Shown here: positions 22,559 to 28,059 of the stretch, one piece after another
Numbering within the stretch: the stretch's first letter is position 1
Layout of the letters: each line of letters opens with the position of its first letter
NCBI GenBank assembly: GCA_025463555.1
Contig: JAODAS010000008.1
Coordinates: forward strand, 1 to 33,306
Direction: 5' to 3'
DNA length: 33,306 nucleotides
DNA from: Schumannella sp.
GTDB lineage: Bacteria > Actinomycetota > Actinomycetes > Actinomycetales > Microbacteriaceae
Translations under genes and position numbers: made by a program
Notes under the pieces: model-generated
What the model was told of the DNA's origin: nothing
The model's input: only the letters and a program-made list of their open reading frames with translations
The model's database searches: none

Positions 22559-22660
22559 ATGACCATCCACGCGCACGCCCTGACCTCCTCTGAGGCCTTC
22601 GGGACTGCCGGCATGATGACGCCGGCGCGCTCGGTCATGTGTTGTCGAATGTGTGCGTAG
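22559..22660 (+). CDS. Leaderless 33-residue Cys-rich short ORF (putative leader peptide)
   Basis: Reads MTIHAHALTSSEAFGTAGMM, then TPARSVMCCRMCA, then stop. Three Cys codons lie in the last six residues. The ATG is exactly seven bases after a -10 in a promoter with a 17-bp spacer, so translation probably starts at the 5' end of the mRNA. Mycobacteria use leaderless Cys-rich upstream ORFs as cysteine-responsive attenuators, and this has the same design. It lies 161 bases before the winged-helix gene. Confidence 0.45.
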   Translation: MTIHAHALTSSEAFGTAGMMTPARSVMCCRMCA

Positions 22661-22821
22661 AAGCACCCCGGTCGAGTTCTCGCATCTCCTCGAAGCGCTG
22701 AACTCCCGCCGCCCGTCCCATTGACGTGGCCGGCTCACCTGCACATTCAGATACACCGCGAGGGCGGACTGCTGTGACCGACACCGGCATACCGCCTGCA
22801 CCCGACCAAGGATTCGACACC

Positions 22822-23532
22822 ATGTCTCTTGCAACCATCGACACCTACCGTCCCACCACCCGACCCACGGCTCCCGTGGCCCCCGCACCCGAACCGGCCG
22901 CGACATCCCGTCTGCGCGCCGTGCCCGAAGGCACCGAGGCGCGCGGATTCGCCCTCTACATCGGCCTCGACGAGCAGAAGGCTCTGGATGCCGGCACCGA
23001 CCTGAGCGCCGTCGTCAGCGCCCTGAAGCGGCTGGCATCCGAACTCGTCCCCGGAGCGGAGACCTACGCCGCCGTCGCCCTTGCACCCGTGGGAGCAGGC
23101 GGACGCGACGTCGACGTCGTGCGGCTCGCGCTGCAGGACCCGGCCGCGCTCGCCAAGCACCGCCAGGTCGTTCCGGTGGAGCCGGCCGAGCCGAAGGGTG
23201 GTGTCGTCATCGACATCTCGCGCAAGCGCGTCCAGCTCGACGGCGAGACGGCTCCGCTCACGTACAAGGAGTTCGAGTTGCTGCAGTTCCTCGTGCTGCG
23301 CGAGGGTCGCACCATCGACCGCGCCGAGATCATCTCCACCCTGTGGAGCGAAGGCGGAGACGACGACACGCCGAACGAGCGCACGATCGACGTGCACGTG
23401 CGACGCCTGCGGTCGAAGCTCGGCGCGTACGAAGACATCGTGCGCACCGTCCGCGGCGCCGGATACCGGTTCGACCGGCATGCGGATGTCGCGATCCGCT
23501 GGGCCAGCACGCCGTCTCCCGACATCTTCTGA
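22822..23532 (+). CDS. Orphan OmpR/PhoB-type winged-helix protein
   Basis: A 236-residue protein. Residues 1-35 are Pro/Thr/Ala-rich and probably disordered. Residues 45-120 form an uncharacterised small domain (GFALYIGLDEQKALDAG ... VVSALKRLASELV ... VDVVRLALQDP). Residues 135-228 are a Trans_reg_C winged helix (VVIDISRKRVQLDGETAPLTYKEFELLQFLV ... NERTIDVHVRRLRSKLG ... VRGAGYRF). There is no receiver domain or phosphorylatable Asp, so it is not a normal response regulator. The ATG at 22822 is preceded by AAGGA nine bases away. The middle domain may sense a ligand. Confidence 0.88.
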   Translation: MSLATIDTYRPTTRPTAPVAPAPEPAATSRLRAVPEGTEARGFALYIGLDEQKALDAGTDLSAVVSALKRLASELVPGAETYAAVALAPVGAGGRDVDVVRLALQDPAALAKHRQVVPVEPAEPKGGVVIDISRKRVQLDGETAPLTYKEFELLQFLVLREGRTIDRAEIISTLWSEGGDDDTPNERTIDVHVRRLRSKLGAYEDIVRTVRGAGYRFDRHADVAIRWASTPSPDIF

Positions 23533-23607
23533 GTCCGCCCGTCACCGCGTTCGTGCCGGACGTGTGTCCCCGGCCCGGCCGACATCCGGAGCGCCCCGCC
23601 GCCCGCC

Positions 23608-23634
23608 GCGCTCGCGGCGCTCGCGGCGCTCGCG
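23608..23634 (+). repeat. Three tandem copies of a 9-bp unit
   Basis: GCGCTCGCG is repeated three times without a gap, directly before a 78-bp palindromic element. Confidence 0.85.
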
Positions 23635-23709
23635 GATCAGCAAACTGCGCCTGACACGCCGTCGTCCGTGCGCCGGGCGCGGCGTGTCGCACCGGAATTG
23701 CTGATCCGC
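23632..23709. repeat. 78-bp palindromic element
   Basis: Outer arms GCGGATCAGCAA (23632-23643) and TTGCTGATCCGC (23698-23709) are perfect 12-bp inverted repeats. Inside, ACACGCCG (23654-23661) pairs with CGGCGTGT (23680-23687). It lies downstream of the winged-helix gene and may be its terminator or a dispersed MITE/REP-like repeat. Confidence 0.8.
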
Positions 23710-23728
23710 GCCACGTCGGCGGGGCCCT

Positions 23729-23770
23729 GTGTCAAGAATACTTGACACGGTGTGAAACTTGCTTTACCTT
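23729..23770 (+). promoter_or_regulatory. Promoter and palindromic operator of the XRE cassette
   Basis: GTGTCAAG-AATA-CTTGACAC is a perfect 20-bp palindrome (23729-23748) whose right half contains the -35 TTGACA (23742-23747). After 17 bp comes the -10 TACCTT (23765-23770). A partial half site, TTGTCAAAC, lies downstream. A regulator bound here would block polymerase; the XRE protein of the same operon is the obvious candidate. Confidence 0.65.
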
Positions 23771-23806
23771 CTCCCTTGTCAAACTTTATTTACATCGGAG
23801 AAGAAC

Positions 23807-24226
23807 ATGTCTAAAGAAGAAAAGCGCGCCTGGATCCTCCTGGTCTGCGCCGTCGCCGCCTATGCGACCTACCTCGCGCTCGTCCTCACCCAGGTTCGCG
23901 GCGGCGACCTGACCTCGGTCGCCTACGGCGTCCCGCTGCTCGCGACCGTCGGCGGCTCGATCGTGCTGTCGATCCTGCTCGACATCTTCGTCGGCGGCCG
24001 GCCCGAGCCCAAGGATCAGCGCGACCGCGAGATCTCGCGATTCGGCGACGCCATGGGTCAGGCGTTCGTGATCATCGGGGCGGTGGCGGCGATGCTGCTC
24101 GCCATCGCCGATCTCGACGCGTTCTGGATCGCGAACGTCGTCTACCTGTGCTTCGTGCTTTCGGCCGTGCTCGGCTCGGTCGCCAAGATCACGGCGTACC
24201 GCTCGGGGATGCCCGCGAAATGGTGA
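23807..24226 (+). CDS. Four-helix membrane protein of the XRE cassette
   Basis: A 139-residue protein with a charged start (MSKEEKRAW) and four hydrophobic segments (about 10-28, 38-58, 82-102, 106-126). Between helices 2 and 3 lies a hydrophilic loop, GGRPEPKDQRDREISRFGD. It resembles the small integral membrane proteins (DUF2178-like) commonly encoded next to short XRE regulators in actinobacteria and firmicutes, where they are thought to act together in a stress- or signal-responsive pair. A strong Shine-Dalgarno (GGAGAAG) precedes the ATG. Its last codons overlap the XRE start. Confidence 0.8.
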   Translation: MSKEEKRAWILLVCAVAAYATYLALVLTQVRGGDLTSVAYGVPLLATVGGSIVLSILLDIFVGGRPEPKDQRDREISRFGDAMGQAFVIIGAVAAMLLAIADLDAFWIANVVYLCFVLSAVLGSVAKITAYRSGMPAKW

Positions 24227-24450
24227 AACCCACCGCGGTCACCAACTCGATCCGCACACTGCGCTTCACCCACGGCGAGATGACGCAGGCCGACCTGGCC
24301 GAGCGCATCGGCGTCACGCGCCAGACCGTCATCGCGATCGAGCAGGGAAAGTATTCCCCGTCGCTCGAACTCGCGTTCCAGATCGCCCGCGTGTTCGGGG
24401 TGCCGCTCGACGACGTGTTCCAGTACCCGACCGCAGAGGATTCCCCGTGA
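24220..24450 (+). CDS. XRE-family helix-turn-helix regulator
   Basis: A 76-residue protein that is essentially one Cro/C1-type HTH: MTQADLAERIGVTRQTVIAIEQGKYSPSLELAFQIARVFGVPLDDVFQ. It belongs to the short YozG-like group that normally follows a small membrane protein gene. The ATG at 24220 overlaps the stop of that gene. It is the probable binder of the 20-bp palindrome at 23729-23748. The stop overlaps the GTG of the oxidoreductase gene, so all three are translationally coupled. Confidence 0.9.
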   Translation: MVKPTAVTNSIRTLRFTHGEMTQADLAERIGVTRQTVIAIEQGKYSPSLELAFQIARVFGVPLDDVFQYPTAEDSP

Positions 24451-25439
24451 AAGCCATCATCCGCACCCAATACGGATCGCCCGACGTGCTCGAGCTCGTC
24501 GACATCGAGCGACCTGTACCCGCCAAGCGCGAGGTGCTGGTGCGGGTCGAGGCGGCCGGCGTCGACATCGGCGTCTGGCATCTGATGACCGGGCTGCCGA
24601 CCATGGCACGGATCGCACTGGGTGCGCGTCGTCCGCGGCTGCCGGGTCTGGGCACCGAGCTCGCCGGGGTCGTGGAGGGTGTCGGCGCCGACGTGACGCG
24701 CTTCCGCATCGGCGACTCGGTCTTCGGCGCCGGACGCGGCGCCTTCGCGGAGTACGCGATCGCCTCCGAGGACAAGCTCGCCAGCCGCCCCGCGGGCGTC
24801 ACGGCGCAGCAGGCCGCGGCATCCGCGGTCTCGGGTGTGACCGCCGTGCAGGCGCTCGATGCGGGCAGAGTCGCCGCCGGGCAGCGTGTGCTGGTGCTCG
24901 GCGCGTCGGGGGGCGTCGGTTCGTTCGTGGTGCAGATCGCGAAAGCACTCGGCGCCCACGTCACCGGCGTCGCGAGCACGTCGAAGCTCGAGTCCGTGCG
25001 CGCCCTCGGCGCAGACGAGGTGATCGACTACACGACGACGGATGCCACCGACGGGTCCCAGCGCTATGACCTGATCGTCGACATGGGCGGCAACCGCCCC
25101 CTCGCGGTCCTGCGTCGTGCTCTCGGCCCGCGCGGCCGGGCGGTGATCGTCGGCGGCGAGGATGGCGGCGGCCGGGTGCTGGGCGGGTTCCAGCGCAGCA
25201 TGTTCGCCGGCCTGGCTTCGGCGGTCCGCCGGCAGCGCGTGGTCGGGCTCGTGTCGCTCACCACGACGGCCGACCTCCTCCGGGTCGGCGAGTTGCTGGC
25301 GTCGGGCACGATGACGTCGCGCGTCGACGGGGTCTACCCGCTCACTCAGACCGCGGATGCGATCCGGCGTCTGGAGGCGCGTCACGTCCGCGGAAAACTG
25401 GTCATCGATCTCGGTCTAGGGAAACTCGCAGAAAAATAA
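24447..25439 (+). CDS. NAD(P)-dependent medium-chain alcohol dehydrogenase / quinone oxidoreductase-like protein
   Basis: A 330-residue MDR-superfamily enzyme. The GroES-like N-terminus is MKAIIRTQYGSPDVLELVDIE ... VLVRVEAAGVDIGVWHLMTG, with GLGTELAGVVEGVGADVTRFRIGDSVFG. The nucleotide-binding loop is VLVLGASGGVGSFVVQIAKALGA (about 151-173), with a small residue pattern that fits NADPH use. There are no Cys/His zinc ligands in the usual places, so it is of the quinone reductase type. It is the third gene of the XRE cassette. The stop codon lies inside the 40-bp dyad at 25436-25475. Confidence 0.88.
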   Translation: MKAIIRTQYGSPDVLELVDIERPVPAKREVLVRVEAAGVDIGVWHLMTGLPTMARIALGARRPRLPGLGTELAGVVEGVGADVTRFRIGDSVFGAGRGAFAEYAIASEDKLASRPAGVTAQQAAASAVSGVTAVQALDAGRVAAGQRVLVLGASGGVGSFVVQIAKALGAHVTGVASTSKLESVRALGADEVIDYTTTDATDGSQRYDLIVDMGGNRPLAVLRRALGPRGRAVIVGGEDGGGRVLGGFQRSMFAGLASAVRRQRVVGLVSLTTTADLLRVGELLASGTMTSRVDGVYPLTQTADAIRRLEARHVRGKLVIDLGLGKLAEK

Positions 25440-25480
25440 CGATCAGGTAACTAGACAGCGTTACCGTTCCGTTATACATT
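25436..25480 (+). promoter_or_regulatory. Two-tier palindrome over a promoter
   Basis: The outer pair ATAACG (25436-25441)/CGTTAT (25470-25475) and inner pair GGTAAC (25446-25451)/GTTACC (25460-25465) are all perfect and symmetric, with 4-bp gaps and an 8-bp centre. At the centre lies TAGACA (25452-25457), a -35, followed by 17 bp and the -10 TACATT (25475-25480), predicting a start near 25487. This is a likely operator-promoter. Confidence 0.55.
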
Positions 25481-25486
25481 TCAAGT

Positions 25487-25590
25487 GCGGAAGTTGTTTG
25501 CTGTGGCAGCTCCCGCGGAATGTGATTGCAGGACACTCTTGGTGCAAGGGAGAAGGCCGGCCGCTCGCCTCTGCGGCCGGCCTTCAATCA
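25487..25590 (+). ncRNA. Candidate small RNA of about 100 nt
   Basis: It starts at the promoter described at 25436-25480 and ends with a 12-bp perfect stem (AAGGCCGGCCGC at 25553-25564, GCGGCCGGCCTT at 25573-25584) with an 8-base loop. No convincing ORF with terminator-compatible length is present. The 5' end could also be the start of a leader for marR, but marR has its own -10. Function unknown. Confidence 0.35.
25553..25584 (+). terminator. Strong 12-bp stem-loop
   Basis: Perfect GC-rich arms with an 8-base loop, followed by CAATC rather than a U-run. It probably ends the transcript from 25487 and any readthrough of the XRE cassette. Confidence 0.7.
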
Positions 25591-25622
25591 CGTTCTGGCC
25601 GGACTTCAGTCACGCTCTGGCT

Positions 25623-25658
25623 GGCCTCGATACACCGCCTCCGGCGGCACTCGACCGG
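25623..25658. repeat. Degenerate copy of the REP-like repeat
   Basis: CCTCGATACACCGCCTCCGGCGGCACTCGACC aligns base by base with the inverted copy at 13424-13459 (TTTCGATACG...CTACTCAACC), with several substitutions. It lies just upstream of the marR promoter. Confidence 0.5.
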
Positions 25659-25671
25659 CGGTGGCCGTCCC

Positions 25672-25677
25672 TAGACT
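25672..25677 (+). promoter_or_regulatory. -10 element of leaderless marR
   Basis: TAGACT ends six bases before the GTG at 25684. Confidence 0.5.
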
Positions 25678-25683
25678 CGACGG

Positions 25684-26124
25684 GTGACCGACCGAACGAC
25701 CGCCGTCGATGCCTGGGAATCGCTCTACCGTGCGCAGGTCACCGTGTTCCGGCAGCTGCGAGCCGAGTTCCCCGCCGGCGAGGTCACCCTCACGGAGTAC
25801 GACGTGCTGTTCAACCTGTACCGGCAGCCGGAGCGGCGGGCGCGCATCCGCGACCTGACACCGCAGCTGCTGCTCAGCCAGCCCAGCGTCAGCCGCCTGA
25901 TCGAGCGCCTCGCGAGCCGCGGTCTCGTCGACCGCTCCGGCGACCCGAGTGACGCACGCGGCACGATGGTCGCGCTCACGGACGCCGGGACCGAGGTGTT
26001 CCGCCGGGTGGGCGCCCAGCACAGCGCCTGGATCGCCGAGCGCATGAGCGTGCTCGAACCGGGCGAACTGCAGCAGCTCACCGAGCTCACGACGAAGCTG
26101 CGGATGCGTCCCCGGCACGCCTGA
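25684..26124 (+). CDS. MarR-family transcriptional regulator
   Basis: A 146-residue MarR winged helix: LTEYDVLFNLYRQPERRARIRDLTPQLLLSQPSVSRLIERLASRGLVDRSGDPSDARGTMVALTDAGTEVF. The recognition helix LSQPSVSRLIERL and the wing DPSDARGTMVALT are well formed. There are no cysteines, so no thiol sensing. Targets may include the palindromic operator at 25436-25475 or the divergent and convergent neighbours; this is only positional. It is convergent with the kinase gene, 13 bp away. The GTG start is set by the leaderless promoter. Confidence 0.9.
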   Translation: MTDRTTAVDAWESLYRAQVTVFRQLRAEFPAGEVTLTEYDVLFNLYRQPERRARIRDLTPQLLLSQPSVSRLIERLASRGLVDRSGDPSDARGTMVALTDAGTEVFRRVGAQHSAWIAERMSVLEPGELQQLTELTTKLRMRPRHA

Positions 26125-26137
26125 TCGCCTCGCGCCC

Positions 26138-27025
26138 CTAGATCGGCGGGCGCCCGCCCATGACCATGATGGCGCGAGCGGCGATGAAGACACCGGCCTC
26201 TGCTGCGGACACCGGATCGCGGCCGTTGACCCAGCGGTCGAGGAAGCCGGCGGCGAGCGCATCCCCCGCCCCCGTCGGATCGACGATGTGCTGGATGAGC
26301 GGCGCCGGGACCCGGGTGTGCTTCTTGCCCTCGAAGACGATCAGGCCCTCGGCGCCCATGGTCAGCACCACGACCTCGAAACGTTCGCTCAGTGCGGCTC
26401 CGATGCGCAGCGGCTCGGTCTGACCGCTGAGCAGCGCGCCCTCAGCGAGGTTCGGGAACAGGATCGTCGTTCCGGCGATCGCCGTCAGGAACGGCTCCGC
26501 ACCGAAGTCGGCGATGTAGCCCGACGAACCCGGCGTGACCGACACGGGCACCCCGGCCGCGGTCGCCCTGTCGATCAGGTCGCGGGCGCCGATCACCCCG
26601 AAGCCGTCGAGGATGCTGTAGCCGCTGATGTGCAGGACACCGGCGTGCGCCAGCAGCTCATCGGTGACCGAGCTGCTCGTCAGCCGCGAATTCGCGCCGC
26701 GCTCCGTGAGCATGGTGCGGCGTTCGCCGTCGACGAGGATCACGATGGTGCCCGTGGGCAGGCCGGTGCCGAGTTCGAGGTGCGGCTCGACGCCCGACTC
26801 GCGGAACACCCGCTCGTGGTGCGCCAGATCGTCGAGTCCCACGCATCCGACGAAGTCGACCGGCGTGCCGAGCGTGCCGAGCCAGACGGCGGTGTTCGCG
26901 GCCGAACCGCCCGGCCGCAGCCGGATCGTGGACGCCGTGTCGGTGTCGGGGCGCAGCTCACCACGGGGAACCACGACGATGTCGTTGATGACGTCGCCGA
27001 CGACGACGATGCGGTCGCCGCTCAT
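26138..27025 (-). CDS. psuK: PfkB-family sugar kinase, probably pseudouridine kinase
   Basis: A 295-residue ribokinase-like enzyme. PfkB signature 1 region is RPGGSAANTAVWLGTLGTPVDFVGCVGLDD (about 37-66), and signature 2 is DPTGAGDALAAGFLDRW (about 248-264) with the catalytic Asp. The ATG at 27025 overlaps the psuG stop by four bases (ATGA), so it is cotranscribed with and coupled to a pseudouridine-5'-phosphate glycosidase. The kinase would make pseudouridine 5'-phosphate from pseudouridine for PsuG. The assignment rests on this pairing; without it only 'carbohydrate kinase' could be said. Confidence 0.85.
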   Translation of the reverse strand: MSGDRIVVVGDVINDIVVVPRGELRPDTDTASTIRLRPGGSAANTAVWLGTLGTPVDFVGCVGLDDLAHHERVFRESGVEPHLELGTGLPTGTIVILVDGERRTMLTERGANSRLTSSSVTDELLAHAGVLHISGYSILDGFGVIGARDLIDRATAAGVPVSVTPGSSGYIADFGAEPFLTAIAGTTILFPNLAEGALLSGQTEPLRIGAALSERFEVVVLTMGAEGLIVFEGKKHTRVPAPLIQHIVDPTGAGDALAAGFLDRWVNGRDPVSAAEAGVFIAARAIMVMGGRPPI

Positions 27026-27936
27026 GCGCGCGTGCGCTGCGACCACGCGGTCGCGATGTCGGCCGCGACGCTCACATTGTTGCGCGCCAGGTCGAGATTG
27101 ACTTCGAGGCTGCGGCCGCCGGAGGCGTCGACGATGAACCCGAGCAGGAACGGCGTGACCGCCTTACCGCGCACTCCCGCCGCCTCTGCGGCGGCGAAGG
27201 CCTCGGCGAGCACCCGATCGTGCTCCCGCGGGTCCCATTGCTGATCGAGAGCGATCGGGTTGGCGACGATGATGCCCGCGCGCAACCCGAGCTCATCCCG
27301 CGCCGCCATGATCGCGGCGACCTCCGCCGCGGTGTCGACGCTCCAGTCCAGCTCGTAGCCCGACTCGCGCAGCCAGAACGCCGGGAACGCGCGCGTGCGG
27401 TAGCCCACGACCGCGACACTCAGAGTCTCGAGGCGCTCGAGGGTCGCCGCGATGTCGAGCACGCTCTTCACACCGGCGCTCACGACGGTGATGGGCGTCT
27501 CGGCCAGCGTCGGGAGGTCGGCGGACTCGTCGAACGTCTCGGACGCCCCGCGGTGCACGCCCCCGAGGCCGCCGGTCGCGAACACGCGGATGCCGGCCGC
27601 CGCGGCCAGGTGCGCGGTGGCGGCGACCGTCGTGGCACCGCTCCCACCCCGGGCAGCGAGGATCGGCAGGTCGCGAACGCTCGCCTTGGCCAGTTCCTCC
27701 TCTGCGATGCGGCGCACACCGTCGCCATCCAGGCCGATCTGGGGCACGCCATCGAGCACCGCGATCGTGGCAGGGGTCACACCGCGATCCCGCAGGATCC
27801 CCTCGAACTCGCGCGCGGCATCCAGATTGCGGGGGCGCGGGAGGCCATGGGAGATGATCGTCGACTCGAGTGCGACGACGGGCCGCGACGCGGCGAGGGC
27901 GTCGGCGACCTCCGCCGAGAAGTGCATGGGGGACAT
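27022..27936 (-). CDS. psuG: Pseudouridine-5'-phosphate glycosidase
   Basis: PsuG splits the C-C glycosidic bond of pseudouridine 5'-phosphate to uracil and ribose 5-phosphate. The 304-residue protein has the family sequence PVVALESTIISHGLPRPRNL (about 19-38), ATIAVLDGVPQIGL, ARGGSGATTVAATAHLAAAAGIRVFATGGLGGVHRGA with the catalytic Lys/His region, VVSAGVKSVLDIAATLE, and VNLDLARNNVSVAADIA. ATG at 27936 is annotated; the ATG three codons later is also possible. A TAGCGT -10 (27947-27952) would give a nearly leaderless mRNA. Confidence 0.95.
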   Translation of the reverse strand: MSPMHFSAEVADALAASRPVVALESTIISHGLPRPRNLDAAREFEGILRDRGVTPATIAVLDGVPQIGLDGDGVRRIAEEELAKASVRDLPILAARGGSGATTVAATAHLAAAAGIRVFATGGLGGVHRGASETFDESADLPTLAETPITVVSAGVKSVLDIAATLERLETLSVAVVGYRTRAFPAFWLRESGYELDWSVDTAAEVAAIMAARDELGLRAGIIVANPIALDQQWDPREHDRVLAEAFAAAEAAGVRGKAVTPFLLGFIVDASGGRSLEVNLDLARNNVSVAADIATAWSQRTRA

Positions 27937-27946
27937 ATCACCGTCA

Positions 27947-27952
27947 ACGCTA
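27947..27952 (-). promoter_or_regulatory. -10 element of psuG-psuK
   Basis: TAGCGT on the minus strand, ten bases before the ATG at 27936; the start point would fall about three bases before it. Confidence 0.35.
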
Positions 27953-28031
27953 CCGGTCCCCGGGCACCGCTCCGACCGGCCGCGACGCGGTGGCCCGCGA
28001 ACGGGGGGTCACTGAACCGTCCCCTGTGAAC

Positions 28032-28059
28032 AGCCCCGGCGCGTCCGGATGCCGGGGCT
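28032..28059 (-). terminator. Stem-loop ending the alkyl-DHAP synthase operon
   Basis: AGCCCCGGC and GCCGGGGCT form a perfect 9-bp stem around a 10-base loop. The stem begins inside the TAG stop codon (28058-28060). No U-run follows. Confidence 0.65.

Larger units (their letters stand above)
22512..22821 (+). other. 310-bp non-genic stretch between upp and the winged-helix gene
   Basis: It is markedly richer in A and T near 22520-22560 than its surroundings. It holds a promoter with TTGCA palindromes, a 33-codon Cys-rich ORF (22559-22660) and then about 160 bases of probable leader for the winged-helix gene. An in-frame GTG at 22774 could extend that protein by 16 residues but has no Shine-Dalgarno or -10 support. 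Confidence 0.6.

Noticed and set aside
22726-22821. N-terminal extension of the winged-helix protein
   Set aside because: No Shine-Dalgarno or suitably spaced -10 precedes the upstream starts, while ATG 22822 has AAGGA upstream. The extension is possible but unsupported.
25485-25952. GTG open frame running from the putative small RNA into marR
   Set aside because: It crosses the 12-bp terminator stem and then overlaps marR in another frame; there is no domain, and codon use degenerates to Arg/Pro-rich sequence.
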